From the NCBI RefSeq assembly GCF_004210375.1, contig NC_134834.1, positions 155,205,290 to 155,269,289 of the forward strand: DNA of 64,000 nt. Reading direction: 5' to 3'. A model generated the notes under the pieces. It saw only the letters and a list, made by a program, of their open reading frames with translations. It did not search any database and was not told the DNA's origin. Source of the stretch: Tachypleus tridentatus. Lineage: Eukaryota > Arthropoda > Merostomata > Xiphosura > Limulidae. Below are positions 58,716-64,000 of the stretch, one piece after another; within the stretch, counting starts at the first letter, position 1; the number at the start of each line of letters is the position of its first letter. The position numbers and the translations under genes were made by a program.

Positions 58716-59394
58716 ATACTGCAGTTAATATATAGTATTTCAAATACAATAAAAACAAACATACCATGAACTGTATCTAACATAGTCTGACGTTAAGTTA
58801 AACACTCAGTAATAACCGAAAAGTAAATATGACAAGAGATTAGTGAAAGGATAATAATGATAATGAAAGAAGGGAAATAAGAAAAGTGGCAAATATGAAA
58901 GTTACAGTAATTAGCAAAAACTACATAACTTAATTCATGACTTAATGTTATGCTATATAAGGATTTGTTATAGATTCTGTATGAACTATAGTAAGAACTT
59001 GAACTAACTAACAGTGGCCGCCATACTCAAATGATTCATTAATACGTTAAATCCTTTCAAAGAAATTAAAATGTAAACATGAAGATTTTAACATTTCGTG
59101 ATATTTTGTAAATCTTTGAAACCCATAATATGTAGAAGAAGATACTCAACAAAACTAAACGAATTTTGTGCTGTAATTTTGTCAGAAATGAAGAGAGTGA
59201 ACTCTGTTCACGAACGTTTTTAATATTAGATTATATCGTGTATAATAAATAAGCTGTGAGTAGTAAACATTGTAACATAGCTTGTTTGGAATATCTGTAT
59301 TTGGAATTGGAAATTACATAACGTCAATAATAAATGTTTCTGTTCCATTAGAAATTTTAAATATTAACGTTCGATTGGTTTAGAATATTGATAC
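58716..59394. other. Unassigned AT-rich sequence
   Basis: No gene or repeat recognised. Confidence 0.4.
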
Positions 59395-59585
59395 CTGGTG
59401 CATGAGGTGATCGAAACATGCTTGCATTATAATGTGACGGTCAATCCCATTATTCATTGATAAACAGTAGTCAAGAATTGGTAGTGGGTGGTGTTGACTA
59501 GCTGCCTTCCCTCTAACTTAATACTTCAAAATTATGGATGGAAAATTAGATGTCCCTCAAGTAATTATTTGCGAAAATTCAACAA
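59395..59585 (+). mobile_element. SINE A copy, head lost, old
   Basis: Begins inside the family at GGTGCATGAGGTGATCG, then ATAATGTGACGGTCAATCCC, GGTAGTGGGTGGTG, GACTAGCTGCCTTCCCTC and an eroded tail ATTTGCGAAAATTCAACAAA. Confidence 0.85.
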
Positions 59586-59606
59586 ATGGAATGAATATAC
59601 AAATGT

Positions 59607-59679
59607 AATTAATTTACTTGTCACTAAACATTAGTATTAGATTATAATAGGCTAATGTCTAATGACAAGTAAGTTAATT
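59607..59679. other. Foldback with 28-bp near-perfect arms
   Basis: AATTAATTTACTTGTCACTA AACATTAG (59607-59634) pairs with CTAATGTCTAATGACAAGTA AGTTAATT (59652-59679) with about three mismatches around a 17-base loop. It could be a tiny foldback element; no family recognised. Confidence 0.7.
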
Positions 59680-61610
59680 ATAATTATGGTTCGCCAGCTC
59701 GTGAAAGGCATTCACATTAAATAATTGCAAAAATGTATTAAGATAGACCACTTTTCTTAATTTGTAAAATACTTGCTTAATGTGAATACGTACGTCATGA
59801 AAAATCAATCTATAAGAAGGAAACAAGTGTGTAAACATTAAAAATAACACTATTAATTGTGGTGGGTATACTGTGCAATAAATCACTGGTTTTGTGTGTT
59901 AAAATGAGATTTTGTTATCTGTTACATTTCAAAGTATTTCACTGCACTATCAGCCAATCGTGACAAGAGTTCCTATTGCTAGTGGTAAGGGCCTGTAGGG
60001 AATTAGAAGAACCACCAAAGTTCACGTGTGTTTTGTCAGGATAGAATGATGATTTTTCCAATTTCATTTTCTGTCCAGCTAGTAACATAAGTAGATCCCT
60101 CATTCAATATCCATTCTCGACTCTATCACTTTAAATAACGAAAAGCTACTGCTACGTTATGACTCACGCACATTCTATCTGCCCATTCAGCTTGTGCCTA
60201 CGCTTTAAATTAGCTCGTGCAATGTGAGCTCAACGCCCATGTTTAAGATTCACCAAATTATGGCAAATTGGAGGTGAGTCACCTAAAACAAGCAGCACTC
60301 GTAAAATTTTTCCCGATGGTGTTTGACAGCTCGGTGTTAACGCCAGGTGGCTTTAGAGCCACCCTCTAGCAAATATAACCTTTTGTTATCAAACAATTAC
60401 ACAAAGAATTATTGTTAATCACTTGATAAAAAAAGCATGTCAGTTAGTCCTGTCAACAGCAGTAGCTAACAAAACCAAGCTTTAATTCGTTTACAGTAGG
60501 GAGATGAATGCTACTCTAAGTTTCGTATTTCGTAAGGGATTATTAATACATGAGTAGCTAAACTGATTATCAATACATGATTAGCTAAACTGATTATCAA
60601 TATATGATTAGCTAAACTGATAATATTTGCATACTTTTAGAATATATATAGTATGTATCAAAGTTGCAGTTTCTTATCGAAGATTTATAGGAAAAGTGCT
60701 GGTTAAATTTATTGTCATGTTTTTATCATGTCTGTTTGTCTAACAAGTTACGACATGAGATATCAGGTTCGATGCGATACAATATTTAACCAGTAGTTTA
60801 TCTGCAACCTTCATATTCAGACAAACGTGAGAGAATGACTTACAGTTCGGTATGTCACGTAACTACCTAAATGATAACGAATCAGGCGATTTGTAGAATG
60901 TTGACATTAATGAGTTTTTTGTTTGACAAAGACAGTAATAAGACTGTGCCTCTTTAAGAAGAATTTGGATCACCAAAATTTTGAAATGTCTGAAATTATT
61001 CTCTTGTAATATTTCTTAGGTTTTAGTGGAAATTAAAAACCTCTAGGAGGAAATGAACTCTGGTTTTGAAGGAACTTAATATTTTATAGTGCTACCAATT
61101 TCATCCTTAATAATGCTATAAAGAATTTATCATTCTTAACAATTAAAATTGGACTAGCTGTTAGCGGGATTTGTACTTTAGTAGCAGTAAGAACTTATTA
61201 CTGGAACCAGAGATGATTGAACATTAATTTTATTAGGAACTGAGCAGTTAAATGAGGTTTTTAGCTGCAATACAGTAGCTTATAGAATGGCTCTGAGTTT
61301 TTAAAGTGCAAAATTATAGTTCATGGTTCCGTCATCTCATGACTGATTTGAGATTTAATTATATTTTTGGATTCAGGGGGTTAAACCTTTTCGATTGATG
61401 TATTTTACCACGCCCTAAGTCTCACAGATTAATTTCTTTTAAACCTGCCTAAAAGAATTAATTTCAGGGTATACTGGTAGAGATCCTGATGAGTAATAAA
61501 ACTGAATCTGATATATGCGCACCACATGCTTGATATTGTTAGCGCACAAAAATATTGCTAATATAAAAGGAGAAATAAAGATCTCATAGACTAATGTACT
61601 CAAATCCTGC
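59680..61610. other. Unassigned sequence with one small tandem repeat
   Basis: 60541-60624 contains three copies of a 27-bp unit (ACATGATTAGCTAAACTGAT plus TATCAAT). Nothing else was recognised. Confidence 0.5.
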
Positions 61611-61619
61611 CTAAAATAA

Positions 61620-61739
61620 CTTGTCCCCCGCAGGTACAGCGATAAGTCTTCAAATTTAGAACGCTAAAGTCAGGGGTTCGATTCCCCTCTGTGGACACAG
61701 CAGATAGCACAATGTTGCTATAAAAATACGCACAGAAAA
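61620..61739 (+). mobile_element. SINE B copy, full length, 9-bp TSD
   Basis: A-box region GCAGGTACAGCGATAAG, B box GGTTCGATTCC, CAGCAGATAGCACAATG and the eroded AC tail. It is flanked by CTAAAATAA at 61611-61619 and 61740-61748. Confidence 0.92.
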
Positions 61740-61826
61740 CTAAAATAATTTCTAGTCCTGAGGCTATTGAGCATTTTATCGTGTTTGTGAAAAGGGTCAC
61801 TAGATTAATTAATATTTTGGTTTGGT

Positions 61827-62087
61827 TTGTTTTGAATTTTGCGTAAAGCTACACTAGGGCTATCTGCGTTAGCCGTCCATAATTTAGCAGTGTAAGACTA
61901 GAGGGAAGGCAGCTAGTCATTACCACCAACTCTTGGGATACTCTTTTACCAACGAATAGTGGGATTAACCGTAATCTTAAAATACCCCCGTGGCTGAAAG
62001 AGCGAGCATGTTTGGTATGATAGGGATTCGAACCCACAATCCTCTGATTACGAGTCGAGTGCCTTAAACACCTGGCCATACTGAGCT
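61827..62087 (-). mobile_element. SINE A copy
   Basis: Reverse-oriented A-family SINE from TTTGTTTTGAATTTTGCGTA to CACCTGGCCATACTGAGC, with B-box complement GATTCGAACCCACAATCC. The GCCACCCACC part of the centre is shortened. Confidence 0.92.
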
Positions 62088-62776
62088 TAATGTGTTGGAA
62101 CTCACGTTATTTAGTAGTATTTAATACATACTACAGTAAACAGAACAAAATTACATGTTACTTTTATCCTCAAGGATCTTCTGCAGTTCCTTGCCAAGAT
62201 GTGTTCTTCCTGCTTCCACATTGTTCTTTTAACTTGCCACACGTTTGAGCTACAAACAAATTATATTTCTCAAAAGAAAATATTGCTTTATCCTTTATTC
62301 TAAATCTTTAAGTTTTTTTACTCTAAAAACGAAACCACTATGAGTTTTTTCAAGAGTGACTAAGTTACCTTGCAATTTGATATTTGACTGATACAGTCAA
62401 CTACATTACCTCCATCCCAGCCATATCCCAAGTTATGATCTCAATAACGTCCAAATTCTTATTTTCAAAAAATCAAAATTCACTAATCCATTTAATAAAA
62501 AGTATTTGATATATTTCCCCTCTCTTAAAGGTTAAACATTAAAAAAAGATACATTTTCTTATTTTCGGAATATTTCAAAGCTGTTGGTTTAGTGAGAAGC
62601 ATTGAAAACTGTCTTTATTTAAAACTTACTTAAATGATGTTGTCTTTTTTTTTCTCAGATTGCAAATAAATTTAATTTGTTAGTTAGGTTGTGGACATAC
62701 GAAGGAAAATTTTGAATTCAGTGAAAACGAAAACTTCGGACTACTTTGATAAAAATAGTAACTGCATGTGTGCGGA
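62088..62776. other. Unassigned AT-rich sequence
   Basis: No gene or repeat recognised. Confidence 0.4.
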
Positions 62777-62859
62777 GTTCTCACGCCAGTTGTGTAATAC
62801 GTGACATCAAATTAATTACATGTAGGTTCTCACGCCAGTTGTAAAATACGTGACATCAA
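62777..62859. repeat. 49-bp-spaced duplication
   Basis: GTTCTCACGCCAGTTGT(G/A)(T/A)AA followed by TACGTGACATCAA occurs at 62777 and 62826. Confidence 0.9.
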
Positions 62860-62948
62860 CCTCAGCAAGAATTAAAAGAAATTTAGGATTTTATCAGAAA
62901 ACAGTATTTCAGATACAAGTAAGATAAATATAGTAACTTGAAACATAA

Positions 62949-63170
62949 GTACAATGATTACTTTGAACGTGACTAGGAAGTAACCAAATCAATGAATATT
63001 TTGAATCTGACTAGGAAGTAACCAGAAGAATGATCGCTTTGAATACGACTAGGAAGCATCCAGAACAATGGTAGTTTTGAACACGATTAGCAATTAAAAA
63101 GAACAATGATAGTTTCGAATACAGCTTAGAATTTTAAACAAGTGGTAATTGTTTTGAATAGATTAGAAGT
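62949..63170. repeat. Degenerate minisatellite, unit about 38 bp
   Basis: About six units resembling CAATGATTACTTTGAACGTG then ACTAGGAAGTAACCAGAA, at steps of 37-39 bp and more worn towards the right. Confidence 0.75.
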
Positions 63171-64000
63171 CGTAAGAAGGAATATTTTTAAGTATTATTA
63201 ATTCCATCATGTGTCTCAAGTACGGAAAGATTCAATTACCCAATAACATTATTTTAACAAACACCTGGAACACAATAAATACTTAATAAAGCAGAAGTCA
63301 ATTGTGCCTGTTTTCAGAAATGGACATGCACGTGCAGTAATTGATAAAATATTAATTACATTACCTGCCCTTCATATAGATATATTTATGTAGTTTTATT
63401 TTCACTTTCATACATAAATATTGAACTTTTCCTCTAATTTCTTATGCATACATAAATATTTACTTAACTTTACCTTTATTTACATAATATATATAAAAAT
63501 GTGAAGTTTAACTTCATAAAAGTTATCTTTGTTTCAATAACGAATTTTCCATAATTCAGCTACACAGATTTCAAAAATAATATTATTTTTTTCTATCACG
63601 AAAGGATGTTTTGCAAATGGGAGAAAAAAAAAGCCCTCAGCTCAAATTTACAACAAATTTATCATAAATATAACATAATATCTGCGGATTACTTACAAAC
63701 CTGTTGTTGCCAGAGTGACAAATAAATGATATTAAAAAGGAAAAGATAATGTCAAAGTACACGTGAAAACAAACACTATTCAGAAATGACACGTTATGCA
63801 ACCTGTTGACAGTTTATATACTAGCGGTGTGTTTCTCGTGGGTTCTAGAACGATCGATAAGAGTTTCACGTTGCGATTGGTCTAGGGAAGTTTATAGCCA
63901 GTGGTTGTCAACATTTTAAGCATAACAAAGAGTGACCCGATTTGAATGAAAATGATTCACGTATGTAAAAGTACATATGAATTTTTTGTGAGAAATCTGT
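63171..64000. other. Unassigned AT-rich sequence
   Basis: No gene or repeat recognised up to the window end. Confidence 0.4.

Noticed and set aside
54720..60200. Shared ~25-bp phrase at 54735-54765 and 60160-60190 as a repeat family
   Set aside because: The match does not extend on either side, so it is too short to support a family.

Overview
This is an AT-rich, gene-poor stretch of an animal nuclear genome. It is built almost entirely from transposable elements in several states of decay, simple and complex tandem repeats, and one clear host gene. Two runs of exactly 500 N (8239-8738 and 48618-49117) are assembly gap placeholders. The dense population of tRNA-derived SINEs (heads reading like GGCCCGGCATGGCC) together with an intron-split histone H4 suggests an arthropod. 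The dominant SINE is one I associate with horseshoe crabs (Xiphosura); that assignment is from memory and is an inference, not a search result.

Layout. About 420-3110 is a very old ~70-bp satellite. 3-8 kb carries SINEs and short minisatellites. 8.7-9.8 kb is a broken hAT (ZBED5/SCAND3-like) transposase next to a gap. 10-13.8 kb holds Penelope-like (PLE) fragments and a LINE reverse transcriptase remnant. 16.40-17.55 kb is the host gene, a replacement-type histone H4 on the minus strand with one coding intron, a CCAAT/TATA promoter and a poly(A) signal. 22.4-24.0 kb is a complete Tc1-like DD34E element with long IR/DR ends, set in a ~60-bp minisatellite. 29.95-32.76 kb is a complete Penelope-like element with a 13-bp target-site duplication (TSD) and perfect 107-bp inverted terminal copies. 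34.0-36.4 kb has SINEs and an internally deleted Tc/mariner-type element. 36.9-43.2 kb is a decayed Polinton/Maverick: capsid-like, minor-capsid-like, integrase C-terminus, packaging ATPase and DNA polymerase B, all on the minus strand. 44.8-45.1 kb is a composite SINE. 46.3-48.6 kb is a LINE ORF2 with RNase H running into the second gap. 49.6-51.5 kb is a pogo/Tigger element. 52.1-52.7 kb (84-bp unit) and 57.7-58.7 kb (69-bp unit) are young minisatellites.

How the pieces relate. Nested insertions give relative ages: SINEs lie inside the satellite, the LINE, the PLE fragment, the pogo element and the Polinton. Three SINE families (called A, B and C here) have different tRNA-like heads but nearly the same 3' tail, implying one LINE machinery. 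The strongest observation is a SINE A source copy at 34060 and a daughter at 38050 that carried about 60 bp of the source's unique 3' flank into the Polinton, bounded by a 12-bp TSD: SINE 3' transduction with both source and offspring visible. PLE ends, including a 113-bp solo end with its own 13-bp TSD, carry candidate hammerhead-ribozyme cores. Apart from H4, I found no intact protein-coding gene.
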